A stretch of 64,000 nucleotides of DNA from Salinicola tamaricis (GCF_003006155.1 NZ_CP023559.1:1984001-2048000); one strand, 5' to 3'; positions 48,203 through 59,688 are shown, counted from the first letter of the stretch. Numbers and translations: made by a program. Notes: generated by a model not told the origin, from the letters alone.

Positions 48203-50434
48203 GGGGGTCTTCTCCCGTCTCTGGCTCGTCCGAGCCGGTATCTGTCTCGTTCACGTCCGTGCCTGACTCGTCCGGCGCGGTATCTGCCTCGTCGGCCTCC
48301 GCGTCCGCTTGGCTAGGTTCAGATTCGCTGGCGGCGGCGTTGTGTGCCGTCACGGGGTTTTTCTGTGCATCTTCCTGGTCGTCGTCCTGCGGCGCCGGGG
48401 CCGTGGTGTCGCCCTGCTCCAGCGTGACGCCGGGGGCCGCGCGCATCAGATGTCCGAGCATGGCGATCTCGCCGATGCTGGCAATGGGCAGGCGCGTCTC
48501 GTGGTAGAGCCGCTCGACCCAGGCGATCGCTTCGTCGGCGAGCTGGCGCCAGACCGCGGGGTCGTGGCGCTGGCGCGCCAGCAGGCGGGTGCCGATGCCC
48601 GCCAGCCACGTCTCGATCGCCTCGCGGTGAACGCCGAGCTCCGGACCCAGGCGGCGAATGCGCCACACGCACAGGGCCAAGGCGTGGAGATCGATCGCTT
48701 CGCGCAGCGCGGTGTCGCTGCCGCCCAGCGCCACCAGGCGGCCGAGTCGGTCATAGAGGCGGCTTTCCAGGCGCGCGCGGCTGGGCTGGCTACGCTCGCC
48801 GAGCAGCCGCGCGAGCCCTTGCCAGTAGGCCGCCATCAGGGTGCGAATCCGCTCGGCGGGCGAGCGCTGGCGCATCACCGAGTAGGTGATCATCGCCACC
48901 AGCGTGCCGATGATCGAGGCCACGCCGCCGTTGATATAGCGCGCCGGGGCGAAGGTGTAGGTGGAATTGAGATTGAGTAGGGTCATCATGGTGATCGCGC
49001 CGGCCAGCCCCATCGCCGACCAGCGCGGGTGCGGCGTCAGCAGGGTGCCGATGGTCACCGGTACCGCCACCGCCAGGGCCAGCAGCGGGAAGCCGTTGAT
49101 CACCGGCAGTACCAGGAACAGCAGCACACCGCCCAGAACCACCGCCGCCAGCGACCCCCACAGGAACTGATAGACCACCGCCGCAGGGTTGGGCGCCTTG
49201 GCAAACAGCATGGTGAAGACCCCCAGCAGCATCATCGCCAGATAGCCCGAGTGCCAGCCGCTGTGGATCCAGTAGAGCCCCAGCAACTCGAAGGCGACGA
49301 ACACGCGCAGGGCGTTGTAGCGCGCCACGAAGTGCTCGTTGTGGGTGGTGCGCGAACGGCGCTGTCGCGGCAGTGTCTCGATCCGTGCCGAATCGGGGGC
49401 GGCCAGGGCGTGGCGCAGGCGCTGGCCGTGGTGGAGCAGGTCGAGCACCTCGCCCAGGCGCTGGCGCACCAGCTCGGCGCGGGTACGGCTACGCGGCGAG
49501 ACCTGCTCGGGGTTCCAGTCGAACGCGTCCAGTACCACCGGCTCATCCGGCGCAGCGGCGGGCTCGGCGGCGATGCGCTCGAGCACCGGCAGGGCCTGGT
49601 CGAGCAGCGGTGCCAGCCAGCGCTGGCCGTCGTCACAGGCGCGCAGATAGTCGAGGGCGGTTTCCAGCTCGCGGATCGCTGTGATCAGCGCCAGGCTGTC
49701 GCTGGCGAAGCGATCCAGCGCCGGGATGAAGTGGCTCAGCCGCCGGGTTTCCAGGCGGGTCAGCCCGCGCAGTTTCTGGAACTGCTGGTAGTGACCCAGT
49801 AGGCGCTTGAACTGGCTGTCGCGCAGCCCCCGCGAACGCGGTTGCGCCAGCACGTCGAGGGTGTCGCGGGCGCCCTCGGCAAGAAACTCGGAGAGTGTCT
49901 GCGGCAGCGCGCGGCTGCCGAAACGTGGGGCGATGGCGATATGCGTCAGCAGCGCACAGCGCCGATGCCCAGGGCGGTTTCGCTGAAGCGCGCCTGGGCC
50001 ACATGCCATACCTGATCTACCCCGGTACCGATGGCGGTCAGCGAGACCAGGGTCGCGGTGTAACCGCTGAGCATCATCACGTAGCCGAGATACTCGTCCT
50101 GCTCGAGCATCACCCAGTACATGCAGAAGGCCAGCCAGGCGCCGGCGAACAGCAGATAGAGCATTGGCTGCTGGCCGAACAGCGAGATCAGCACCAGCCC
50201 GACGATGGCGCCGAACAGGGTGCCGAACAGCCGCGCTACGCCGCGCCCGATAATGATACCGATGGGCGGTGTGCCGCCGGTGAACATGACCGGCTGCAAG
50301 GTCACGATCATTACCGCCAGGATCGCCCAGGCGGGCTGATAGAGATCCAGACGCATGGCCAGGAACAGCGCCAGCCAGACGGCGAGCACGGTACGCAGGG
50401 CGAGCAGCCAGTGGTCGGCGGGAATGCGTGTCAT
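48192..50434 (-). pseudogene. Frame-broken FUSC family efflux permease (AaeB-like)
   Basis: Inner-membrane pump protein, about 747 residues after repair. The N-terminal membrane block begins MTRIPADHWLLALRTVLAVW (ATG 50434) with IGIIIGRGVARLFGTLFGAI; a cytosolic part follows, then a second membrane block near FVAFELLGLYWIHSGWHSGY and ARYINGGVASIIGTLVAMIT. This is the usual FUSC layout. A single-base break at about 49955, between IGAV and LLTHIAIAPRFG, shifts the frame. The last 70 or so residues are an unusual Asp/Glu-rich, probably disordered tail. First gene of the operon. Confidence 0.88.
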
Positions 50435-50582
50435 AAAAGCACCAGCGCCCGGGCGTGTGCACACGCCCGGGCCCGTCGTCGATGTCTCGAAAAGACGCGA
50501 AAAAGCAATCTAAAAGTTAGTCTGCGAAGTATTGCATCGACTACGACGTTTGTCTAGCGCCACTCAGTGGTCTGGGCAGACG

Positions 50583-50606
50583 AAAAAAAGCCACCGCACG
50601 GGTGGC
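50583..50606 (-). terminator. Intrinsic terminator after ompW
   Basis: On the minus strand: GCCACC, loop CGTGC, GGTGGC, followed by seven T (plus-strand A run at 50583-50589). Located about 75 bp after the ompW stop, in the gap before the FUSC start. Confidence 0.85.
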
Positions 50607-50680
50607 CAAGGAGAGAGTGGGAGCTCCCTGAGAAGATCGAGCCGCCGGCCCTGCCGGCCGGTGGCTTCAAATGTGATTAC

Positions 50681-51319
50681 CTAGAAGCGGTAGCCGAGGC
50701 CCGCCATCACCACCCAGGGGTCGATATGCAGGGTGGTGTCGTAGGACTGACCGCCGACCTTGGCGGTGGCGTCGGAGTCGATATCCAGATACCAGGCAGC
50801 GGCGTTGAGCGACCAGTGGTCGTCGATCAGCAGATCGACCCCCAACTGCCCGGCGGCGCCCCAGGAGTCATCCAGGTCGAGACTGGCGCCGGGTACGTCG
50901 ATCTTTTCGTCGGAAAAGTGGGTGTAGTTGAGACCCGCGCCGACATAGGGCTGGACCCAGGCATCGGTGCCGCCGAGCGGGTAGTACTGCAGCGTCAGGG
51001 TCGGCGGCAGGTGCTTGATCGAGGCGCCTTCGCTGCCGTTCAGGTTGATATCGTGCTTGAACGGTGCCGCCGCCAGCAGTTCCACCCCGAAGTTGTCGTG
51101 AAAGCGGTAGCCCAGGGTAAAGGCGAAGTCGCTCTTGTCCTGGACGTCGACATCGATGTCGAGGGCACCGAAGCGGCCGTTGTCGTCCTTGGGCGAGACC
51201 TTGGCCACCCCGAAGTGGGTGAACCAGTCGCCGGCGCCATAAGCGAGTGCGGCGCTGCTCGGCAGTGCGGTAGCCACGGCGACGGCAGCGAGACAGAGAT
51301 GACGAGTCATTGCGTTCAT
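50681..51319 (-). CDS. ompW: OmpW family outer membrane protein
   Basis: Eight-stranded outer-membrane beta-barrel, 212 residues. Signal peptide of about 26 residues ending AALA, mature start YGAGDWFTHFGVAKVSPKDD, then FTLGYRFHDNFGVELLAA, LPPTLTLQYYPLGG and QPYVGAGLNYTHF, ending VVMAGLGYRF with C-terminal Phe. OmpW forms a channel for small hydrophobic compounds. ATG 51319 has AGGGAA upstream; ATG 51310 is an alternative. Confidence 0.93.
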   Translation of the reverse strand: MNAMTRHLCLAAVAVATALPSSAALAYGAGDWFTHFGVAKVSPKDDNGRFGALDIDVDVQDKSDFAFTLGYRFHDNFGVELLAAAPFKHDINLNGSEGASIKHLPPTLTLQYYPLGGTDAWVQPYVGAGLNYTHFSDEKIDVPGASLDLDDSWGAAGQLGVDLLIDDHWSLNAAAWYLDIDSDATAKVGGQSYDTTLHIDPWVVMAGLGYRF

Positions 51320-51458
51320 TAGCGTTCCCTTGTGCGATCCACAAGCACAGCGTACGCGGCAAAGACCTATGGGTAATGTGGTTATTTGTCGCAAAAGCAA
51401 ACTTAGCCCTGATGCCTGTCTCTCGTGTCGCCAGCCATCGGCCCGCCTGGGCAGCGTC

Positions 51459-52680
51459 TCACCCCAGATGGTGGGCGAGCCACTGCCCCGGCGTGCGGGC
51501 ATCGTGCAGTTGCGGCGCAGCCCGAGCCCCACGCCGCCAGGCGCTCGAGTTCGCCGACAGCGCGCTCAGAGCGTCGGCGTCCAGCGTGGCCCCCGGCTCC
51601 GGGTGCAGCGCCAGCACGGCGAGCTGACCCTCGCTGCGGCGTGCACGCAGATCGAGCCGGGGCGATCAGGCGCTCGCGGTAGGGAAGGGCATGACGTAGT
51701 AGCCGTAGCGGCGCTGCGCCGGCGGCACGTAGAACTCCAGCCGGTAGTGGAAATCGAACAGCGCTCGGTGCGCTCACGCGCCCAGATCAGCGAGTCGAAC
51801 GGTGACAGCAGCGCCGCGGCCTCGACACGGCGCGGCACCCGCGGCGTACCGCAGACGAAGGCGGTTTGACGCCAGCCCTGCACGGCCACCGGGGTCAGGC
51901 TGGCATCCTCCACCAGGGTCGCCAGCGCCGCGCGGCTATCCGCGGGCGCCAAGCGGTAGTAGTCGCGCAGATCGCGTTCGGTGGCGACCCCGAGCGCCTG
52001 GGCCGCGTGGCGCAGTAACTCGCGGTGTGCCTCCAGCGGGGGTCGGCTCGGGGCGCGCGAGCACGGCGGCGGGGATCACCCGCTCGGGCAGATCGTAGAG
52101 GCGCTCGAAGCCGCGACGGCTGGCCACGGTCACCTCGCCGGCGGCGAACAGCCACTCCAGCGCCTGCTTTTCGTCGCTCCAGTCCCACCAGGCGCCGGCC
52201 GGCCCTCGCGGGTGCTGAGTTCGCCGGCGCCGAGCGGGCCCTGGGCGGCGACCCGCGCCAGCACCTGGTCGATCAGCGGGCGCTGCTCGCGGCCGAAGCG
52301 TGCCAGATGCTTGTAGATGCCCTGACCGCGGCGCGCCCGATGCATGCGCCAGCGCAGCGCCGGGTAGCTGGCGAGCGGCAGCAGCGAGGCTTCGTGCCCC
52401 CAGTATTCGAACAGGCTGCGCTGGCGATTTCGGCCCCAGGCGAGCTCGTCGAGCAGCGCCGTAGGGTAGGCGCCGAGACGCGCAAAGAGCGGCAGGTAGT
52501 GCGAGCGGGCGAGGGCGTTGACCGAGTCGATCTGGAGCACGCCGAGCCGGGTCAGCAGCCGGCGAAGATGGCCGCGGTCGATCGCTGTGGTGGGGGCGGC
52601 ACCGAAACCCTGGGCGCGCAGCGTCAGACGGCGAGCCTGAGCCGGTGTCAGCGTATCCTGGGTGGGGGTATAGCGGCGGG
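51459..52680 (-). pseudogene. Broken YcaQ-like winged-helix DNA glycosylase family gene
   Basis: Fragments of the HTH_42/YcaQ (interstrand cross-link glycosylase) family in all three frames along one strand. N-terminal LTPAQARRLTLRAQGFG then LGVLQIDSVNALARSHYLP, which contains the QID motif of the family. A middle part follows ([49 protein letters not shown]), then the C-terminal [20 protein letters not shown] and LAVLALHPEPGATLDADALS, ending HHLG at 51459. At least four breaks (about 52200, 52030, 51770 and 51670) and no clear start codon. Accumulated sequencing errors or real decay; the density makes decay more plausible here than elsewhere. Confidence 0.8.
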
Positions 52681-52774
52681 CATGGCGGCTCGCGTCGGCG
52701 ACATATGGCGATCAGTCTCGTCGACGCGAGTGTGAAAGGCCAGCGACGCGCGCCGCCGGCCTGCCGAGGTCGGG

Positions 52775-53800
52775 TCAGTGACCGCTCTCCAGGGCGTCCA
52801 CCAGCGTATCCACGTTGTGGCGGAACATGCCCAGGTAGGTGCTGCCTTCACCCTTCGGCGTCAGGGCGTCGGCGTAGAGGGTGCCGCCGATGGCGATACC
52901 GGTCTCCTGATGCAGCTGCTGCACCAGCGCTGGGTTGCTCATGTTCTCCAGGAACAGCGCCTTGGCGTGGTTGTGCTCGATCTGCTGGATCAGTTCGGCC
53001 ATATCGCTGGCGCTGGGTTCGGCCAGGGTGTTGAGCCCCACCGGCGCGAGCAGCTTGAGGCCGTAGGCGTGAGCGAAGTAGCCGAAGGCGTCGTGGCTGG
53101 TGATGATCAGCCGATCGGCCTCGGGAATCTTGGCCAGACGCTCGCGGGTTTCGGTGTCGAGCACCTTCATCTGCTCGATATAGCGTTCGGCGTTACGGCG
53201 GTAGTCGTCGGCGTGGCTGGGGTCGACCTTGATCAGACCGTCGCGGATATTGCGCGCGTACTGTTCGCCGTTGCGCAGATCCTGCCAGGCGTGAGGATCG
53301 AGATTGCCGTGGTGGTGATGTCCGGCCTCGGCATGATCGTGATCGACATCGCCGTGGTCATGGTCGTGATCGGCATCGCCGTGGTCATGGTCGTGATCGG
53401 CGTCATGATCCGCGACTTCCTCGTCGTGGTGGCCGTCGAACGCCAGCGGTTGGATGCCGCGGCTCGCCACCACCACATCGCCCTGATAGCCGCTGGCCTC
53501 GATCAGGCGGTCGATCCAGCCCTCGAACTGCAGGCCGTTGACCACCACCAGATCGGCCTTGGCCAGCGACTGGGCATCGGAGGGCTTGGGTGAGAAGGCG
53601 TGGGCATCGCCGTTGGGGCCGACCAGCGAAGTCACGGCGACGTGATCACCGCCGATGGTCGAGACCATGTCGTCGAGGATGCTGAAGCTGGTGACCACGT
53701 CGAGCGGCTCGTCGGCGTGGGCCGGGCCGAGCAGGGCAAGACCCAGGGTGCCGGCGATCAGCCCCTGGCGCAGGGCGGCTGAGAGTGAGAGACGGGACAT
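52775..53800 (-). CDS. znuA: Zinc ABC transporter periplasmic binding protein ZnuA
   Basis: Captures Zn2+ in the periplasm for ZnuBC. 341 residues. Signal peptide ends near GPAHA; then DVVTSFSILDDMVSTIGGDHVAV and metal His in GDAHAFSPKPSD and NLDPHAWQDLRNG, and the third in IITSHDAFGYFA. A His/Asp-rich loop (about residues 122-160, many DHDHDH units) is the usual zinc-trapping insert. ATG 53800 follows AAGGAGGAAG. It lies 109 bp downstream of znuB in the same direction, so it is probably part of the Zur-box operon, unlike the divergent znuA/znuCB layout common in enterobacteria. Confidence 0.95.
   Translation of the reverse strand: MSRLSLSAALRQGLIAGTLGLALLGPAHADEPLDVVTSFSILDDMVSTIGGDHVAVTSLVGPNGDAHAFSPKPSDAQSLAKADLVVVNGLQFEGWIDRLIEASGYQGDVVVASRGIQPLAFDGHHDEEVADHDADHDHDHGDADHDHDHGDVDHDHAEAGHHHHGNLDPHAWQDLRNGEQYARNIRDGLIKVDPSHADDYRRNAERYIEQMKVLDTETRERLAKIPEADRLIITSHDAFGYFAHAYGLKLLAPVGLNTLAEPSASDMAELIQQIEHNHAKALFLENMSNPALVQQLHQETGIAIGGTLYADALTPKGEGSTYLGMFRHNVDTLVDALESGH
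53342..53395 (-). repeat. 27-bp tandem duplication in the ZnuA histidine loop
   Basis: Two 27-bp units (starting GATCGACATCGCC at 53342 and GATCGGCATCGCC at 53369) differ by one base and are followed by a partial third. They encode repeated Asp/His blocks of the form DHDHDHGD. In-frame expansion of the zinc-binding loop. Confidence 0.85.
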
Positions 53801-53909
53801 CGCGACTTCCTCCTTCTTTATTCTCGTGACGAGTGGGTGTGACGAAGCGTGTGACGTGACGCCCCCGGGCGCTGATGCCTGCCCGGGCAAGATGGCCAGA
53901 CGAGATGGC

Positions 53910-54794
53910 TCAGCCATGCGCATCCGGCGGCAAAATCGGCTGCACCCGGCGACGCCAGCGCGCGAAGACGCTGTGGTAGCGGCCGAACAGCGCGGAGAGC
54001 AGGTAGATCGCCCCCGCCAGCAGAATGATGCAGGGCCCGGAGGGCAGGCCAGCGTGATACGACAGCAACAGCCCGCCGACGCTGGAGAGCATCCCGATCG
54101 CGATGGCCAGCCCCATCAGCCCCTCGAGTCGCGTCGACCAGAAGCGCGCCGCGGTGGCTGGCAGCATCATCAGCCCTACCGCCATCAGCGTGCCCAGGGT
54201 CTGGAAGCCGGCGGTGAGGTTGAGCACCATCAGCCCCAGGAAGAGCCCGTGCACCGCGCCGCCGCGAATCCCCTGGCCGCGCAGGAACAGCGGGTCGAGA
54301 CACTCCACCACCAGGATGCGGAAGATCGCCGCGAGCACCACCAGGGTGACGCTGGAGACCCCCACGATCAGCCACAGCGCGGTGGTGTCGACGGCCAGGA
54401 TCGAGCCGAACAGCACATGAGTGAGGTCGACGCTAGAGCCACGCAGCGAGATCAGCATCACCCCAGCGGCCAGCGAGATCAGATAGAAGCTGGCGATCGC
54501 CGAATCCTCGCGGTGCCCGGTCAGGCGCGAGACGCTGCCGGCCAGCCCGGCCACCAGCAGCCCGGCGGCCAGCCCGCCCAGGCTCATCGCGGGTAGCGAG
54601 AAGCCGGCGAGGAGGAAGCCGACCGCCACCCCGGGCAGCACCGCGTGGGCCATGGCGTCACCGACCAGGCTCATGCCACGCAGGGTAAGGAACACGCCCA
54701 GCGGCGGGGCTACCAGCGACAGTGCCAGCCCGGCCACCAGGGCACGGCGCATGAAGCCGAAGTCGAGCAGTGGCGAGATCAGCCAGTCGATCAT
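53910..54794 (-). CDS. znuB: Zinc ABC transporter permease ZnuB
   Basis: Inner-membrane permease of the zinc importer, 294 residues with 8-9 helices. Family marks: LGVFLTLRGMSLVGDAMAHAVLPGVAVGF in the first loop and GTLMAVGLMMLPATAARFWS near the C-terminus. ATG 54794 overlaps the znuC stop (ATGA), so translation is coupled. The C-terminal tail FARWRRRVQPILPPDAHG is cytosolic and basic. Confidence 0.94.
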   Translation of the reverse strand: MIDWLISPLLDFGFMRRALVAGLALSLVAPPLGVFLTLRGMSLVGDAMAHAVLPGVAVGFLLAGFSLPAMSLGGLAAGLLVAGLAGSVSRLTGHREDSAIASFYLISLAAGVMLISLRGSSVDLTHVLFGSILAVDTTALWLIVGVSSVTLVVLAAIFRILVVECLDPLFLRGQGIRGGAVHGLFLGLMVLNLTAGFQTLGTLMAVGLMMLPATAARFWSTRLEGLMGLAIAIGMLSSVGGLLLSYHAGLPSGPCIILLAGAIYLLSALFGRYHSVFARWRRRVQPILPPDAHG

Positions 54795-55508
54795 GACGTC
54801 GGCCCCTGAGTCGTCGCGATAGCCGTCATGGGCGGGCCGTTGGGCGCCCAGGCCATGGTCTGTGGCGTGTACCAGTGGCCGTGACCGCGGTCGAGATGCA
54901 GCACCCGGTCGGCCAGGCGGCGCGTAGCTGGTCGTGGTCGTGCAGCACGATGATCACCGATACCCCTCGGCGGCCATGTCGCGCAGGGTCTCGATCAGCA
55001 GCTCGACGGTCGCCGCGTCGACGTTGGCGAAGGGCTCGTCGAGCAGCAGCAGTTGGGCCTCCTGCATCAGCGTACGGCCGAGCAGGGCGCGCTGACGCTG
55101 GCCACCGGAGAGCTCGCCCAGCGGGCGGTGCTCCAAGGCCTGCAGCCCCAGGCGCTGCATCACCGCCTGGCCGCGGCGATACTCCGCCGGGCCGTAGCGG
55201 CGGAAGCTGCCGTGGGTGGGCCAGCAGCCGCTCATCACCAGCTCTTCGACGCTCATGGGGAAGGAGAGATCCAGCGCCAGCTGCTGTGGCAGCCAGGCGC
55301 GGCGGGCGTGGGGCACCTGGCACCGCACGCGCCCGCGCAGCGGCCGCAGCACGCCCATGATGCCCTGTACCAGCGTGCTCTTGCCGGCGCCGTTGGGGCC
55401 GACCAGGGCGGTGATGCTACCGGCGTCGAATTCGCCGCTGAGGTTTTCCAGCACCAGGCGATTGCCCTGGGCCAGCGACAGCGATTCAAGGGTCAGAATG
55501 GCGGCCAT
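54791..55508 (-). pseudogene. znuC: Frame-broken zinc ABC transporter ATPase ZnuC
   Basis: ATPase of the zinc importer, about 239 residues. Walker A ALVGPNGAGKSTLVQ near residue 37, signature LGELSGGQRQRALLGR, Walker B LLLLDEPFANVDAAT. Two single-base breaks at about 54960 (after RDMAAEG) and 54925 (after DHDQLR) disturb the last third; when repaired it reads VSVIIVLHDHDQL, then RLADRVLHLDRGHGHWY, and stops at 54791 overlapping znuB. The H-loop His is in VLHDHDQ. As ZnuB and ZnuA are intact, sequencing error is likely. Confidence 0.88.
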
Positions 55509-55510
55509 GC

Positions 55511-55657
55511 TCAGCCCAGCATCCCGACAGACCACGCCGCGGCCAGCCACAGCAGGGCCAGCGGCAGCAGGGTCAGCAGCATGCGACGCCCGGCGCCGAG
55601 CGACATCAGTGAAAAATGGCAGGGCCCATCCGGGCGGTGGCGGTGACGATGCGACAT
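55511..55657 (-). CDS. 48-residue His-rich small membrane protein at head of znu operon
   Basis: Small open frame between the Zur box and znuC. It begins ATG 55657 after AAGAGGT and ends TGA at 55511-55513, 2 nt before the znuC ATG. The N-terminus MSHRHRHRPDGPCH has four His and one Cys, then one hydrophobic helix (LLTLLPLALLWLAAAWSVGML). Zinc ligands plus a membrane anchor, Zur-box control and tight coupling to znuC suggest a part in zinc import or sensing. No family recognised; function is inference. Confidence 0.6.
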   Translation of the reverse strand: MSHRHRHRPDGPCHFSLMSLGAGRRMLLTLLPLALLWLAAAWSVGMLG

Positions 55658-55685
55658 GAAACGACCTCTTGGATAGGTCGTGAAG

Positions 55686-55698
55686 GTTATAATATAAC
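55686..55698. promoter_or_regulatory. Zur box upstream of the znu operon
   Basis: GTTATAATATAAC, a perfect GTTAT-N3-ATAAC dyad, 29 bp upstream of the small ORF start and about 180 bp upstream of znuC. Same half-sites as the folE2 and amidase boxes. Expected Zur-Zn repression, released under zinc starvation. Confidence 0.88.
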
Positions 55699-55748
55699 AA
55701 AATTGCTGCCAAGGAGAATTGATGCGTAGCCACGACCTGGGCAGGTAG

Positions 55749-55783
55749 AAAAACGACCCGACACCCCGTAGGGCGCCGAGTCG
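55749..55783 (-). terminator. Intrinsic terminator after katG
   Basis: Minus strand: CGACTCGGCGCCC, loop TACG, GGGTGTCGGGTCG, then TTTTT. All 13 positions pair, three as G-U. It lies inside the uncorrected katG open frame, which shows that the frame runs past the true gene end and that the real katG stop is upstream. Confidence 0.85.
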
Positions 55784-55855
55784 TCGACGGTGTGAGCGTG
55801 TGAGGCGTTACGCACGGCCGATCCAGCGGCGGGCGCCGGATCGTCGCCGAGGGCC

Positions 55856-58143
<2,288 letters not shown>

Positions 58144-58439
58144 GCTGTCCGTCCTTAAACGCTACTGTGTCGACTTCCGATATCTTTCCGGCACCGCGAT
58201 GACGACGCGGCGAGACGATATCGCAATGCGTCGGAGCGGCACTGCGCCCGGCCGCTCGCGTCTCGGCGTCGTCGCCGAATCTTTAGCATAGGTAAACTTT
58301 GGGACTGGCGTGTGACGGTGGCGATAGTTTCTGACTACCAGCTCGTTTGGCTGACACTATGTCGCCGGACAGACGTGATGGGGATGGCTGGCGCCAGGTC
58401 TTGGGGCTGACGCCGTGCCGTCGGCAGCGCGGGCGGCAT

Positions 58440-58916
58440 TCAGGCTTTCAGCCAGCCGTAGAGCAGACGATAGAAGGTCTCTTCACTCAGGGTGTCGTAT
58501 TGGGAGAGGTCGCGGCGCTGGCCGTATTGAAGGTCGGAGAAGCAGTAAGCGCCCTCGGCCTCGACTATCTCCTTGATGTCATCCTCGTCGGTGGAGGCGT
58601 AGAGCAGTACGCGATGACCGGAGAGATACTGCTCTTCCGGTTTCAGGTGCAGCTTGCACGCTCCCATGGAGACGGTCTGCTCATGCAGGGTGAGTTGATA
58701 GGTTTCCTCGAAGCAGGTCAGGGTTTGGGTCGTCTCTGCGTAGTGGATCTCGACGCCCTCGATGGCGAGTGATTCGATCCACTGGGCGACACACTGCTGC
58801 AGCGCCTCCAGGCGCAGGCGTAGATCCTCGAGCCCCTGCTCGAATTCGCGACGCCGCTGCTGGCTGTCGGCAACCGCCTGCTGAATTCCGGCTCTCAACT
58901 GCTCGATATCGGCCAT
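58440..58916 (-). CDS. Hypothetical protein with N-terminal coiled coil
   Basis: 158 residues, cytosolic, acidic. The first 50 residues form a probable coiled coil (QQRRREFEQGLEDLRLRLEA); the rest is a mixed domain with single cysteines and no recognised motif (LHLKPEEQYLSGHRVLLYAS). ATG 58916 follows AAGGAAG. It stands alone in the same direction as katG and the two zinc-ribbon genes, with a terminator upstream at 59017, so it probably has its own promoter. No family assigned. Confidence 0.6.
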   Translation of the reverse strand: MADIEQLRAGIQQAVADSQQRRREFEQGLEDLRLRLEALQQCVAQWIESLAIEGVEIHYAETTQTLTCFEETYQLTLHEQTVSMGACKLHLKPEEQYLSGHRVLLYASTDEDDIKEIVEAEGAYCFSDLQYGQRRDLSQYDTLSEETFYRLLYGWLKA

Positions 58917-59016
58917 AGTTGGACTTCCTTGGACAGGGTTGGACTTGCGTGGAGTGGGGGAGCCCCGGGGCACGCGTGGACGACCCCCCATGCAACGGAA
59001 CCCTATGGAAAAACAA

Positions 59017-59043
59017 AGAAGCCGCCCGGGCCGGGCGGCTTCT
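59017..59043 (-). terminator. Terminator after the zinc-ribbon gene pair
   Basis: AGAAGCCGCC paired with GGCGGCTTCT around the GC-rich centre CGGGCCGGGC. On the minus strand it is followed by TTTGTTTTT. Located 80 bp after the stop at 59124. Confidence 0.85.
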
Positions 59044-59123
59044 CGCGAGTGCCGTTGGTGTAGTCCGGCTGGCCATTGAGATAGCGCAGCTGGAGAGTGC
59101 CCTGTTCACGCTCGGCGCGACCT

Positions 59124-59318
59124 TCAGGCGGCGGCGGGCTGGCGGTTGTCCGGCGTGCGCTGCATCGCGGTCAGCGCGCGCTCCAGATCCAAGGCCTTGC
59201 ATTTGAAGGCGCTGCAGTTGGCGCAGCAGACGTTGGCACCTTCCTCTGCCTTGATCGGCAGAAGAAACTGCTGATGACCGCAGATGGAGCAGGTGAGATC
59301 CAGTGTGACTGTGATCAT
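59124..59318 (-). CDS. Small zinc-ribbon protein (CxxC pair), second of two
   Basis: 64 residues. Two cysteine knuckles, CSICGHQQF near residue 10 and CCANCSAFKC near residue 31, fit a zinc ribbon. The tail is short and polar. The start overlaps the stop of the upstream gene (ATGA at 59315-59318), so the pair is co-translated. No family recognised; could bind zinc, iron or nucleic acid. Confidence 0.65.
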   Translation of the reverse strand: MITVTLDLTCSICGHQQFLLPIKAEEGANVCCANCSAFKCKALDLERALTAMQRTPDNRQPAAA

Positions 59319-59542
59319 GTCCTGCCGCTCCCATGTTCGGCGCGTGCCATCTGCAACGACAGCGAACGTGCCAGGTTGAGGGTGTGCAGCAGGTAGTTGG
59401 GGGTTGCTATCTCCTGCTGGTGCCCATAGGTATCGATGAAGTCACCGCACTCGATGCAGTTGATTTCATCCCAGGCCTGATGACATTCAGAAGAAGCGGT
59501 TTGCGTATTCCCGCAGCGGGTGCATGAAATCCGATGTTCCAT
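59315..59542 (-). CDS. Small zinc-ribbon protein (CxxC pair), first of two
   Basis: 75 residues starting MEHRISCTRCGNTQTASSEC behind AAGGAGG. Metal ligands CTRC near residue 7 and CIEC near residue 29 form a zinc-ribbon pattern; then an amphipathic helix (LLHTLNLARSLSLQMARAEH). The open frame extends to 59725, but the ribosome-binding site fixes ATG 59542. Translationally coupled to the second ribbon gene. Function unknown. Confidence 0.65.
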   Translation of the reverse strand: MEHRISCTRCGNTQTASSECHQAWDEINCIECGDFIDTYGHQQEIATPNYLLHTLNLARSLSLQMARAEHGSGRT

Positions 59543-59688
59543 GGTCAGCCCTCCTTGGCGTCGATGTCCGGTCTTCCTGACCGGCGATGAGTGTCGGCAA
59601 TCCTTGCCGTCGTCCCCGGCGTCCTTACCGGGCTGGCCACACGTGGTGGCCGATGCGACGAGTAAAGAATGGCACAGCGGTTTGTGCT

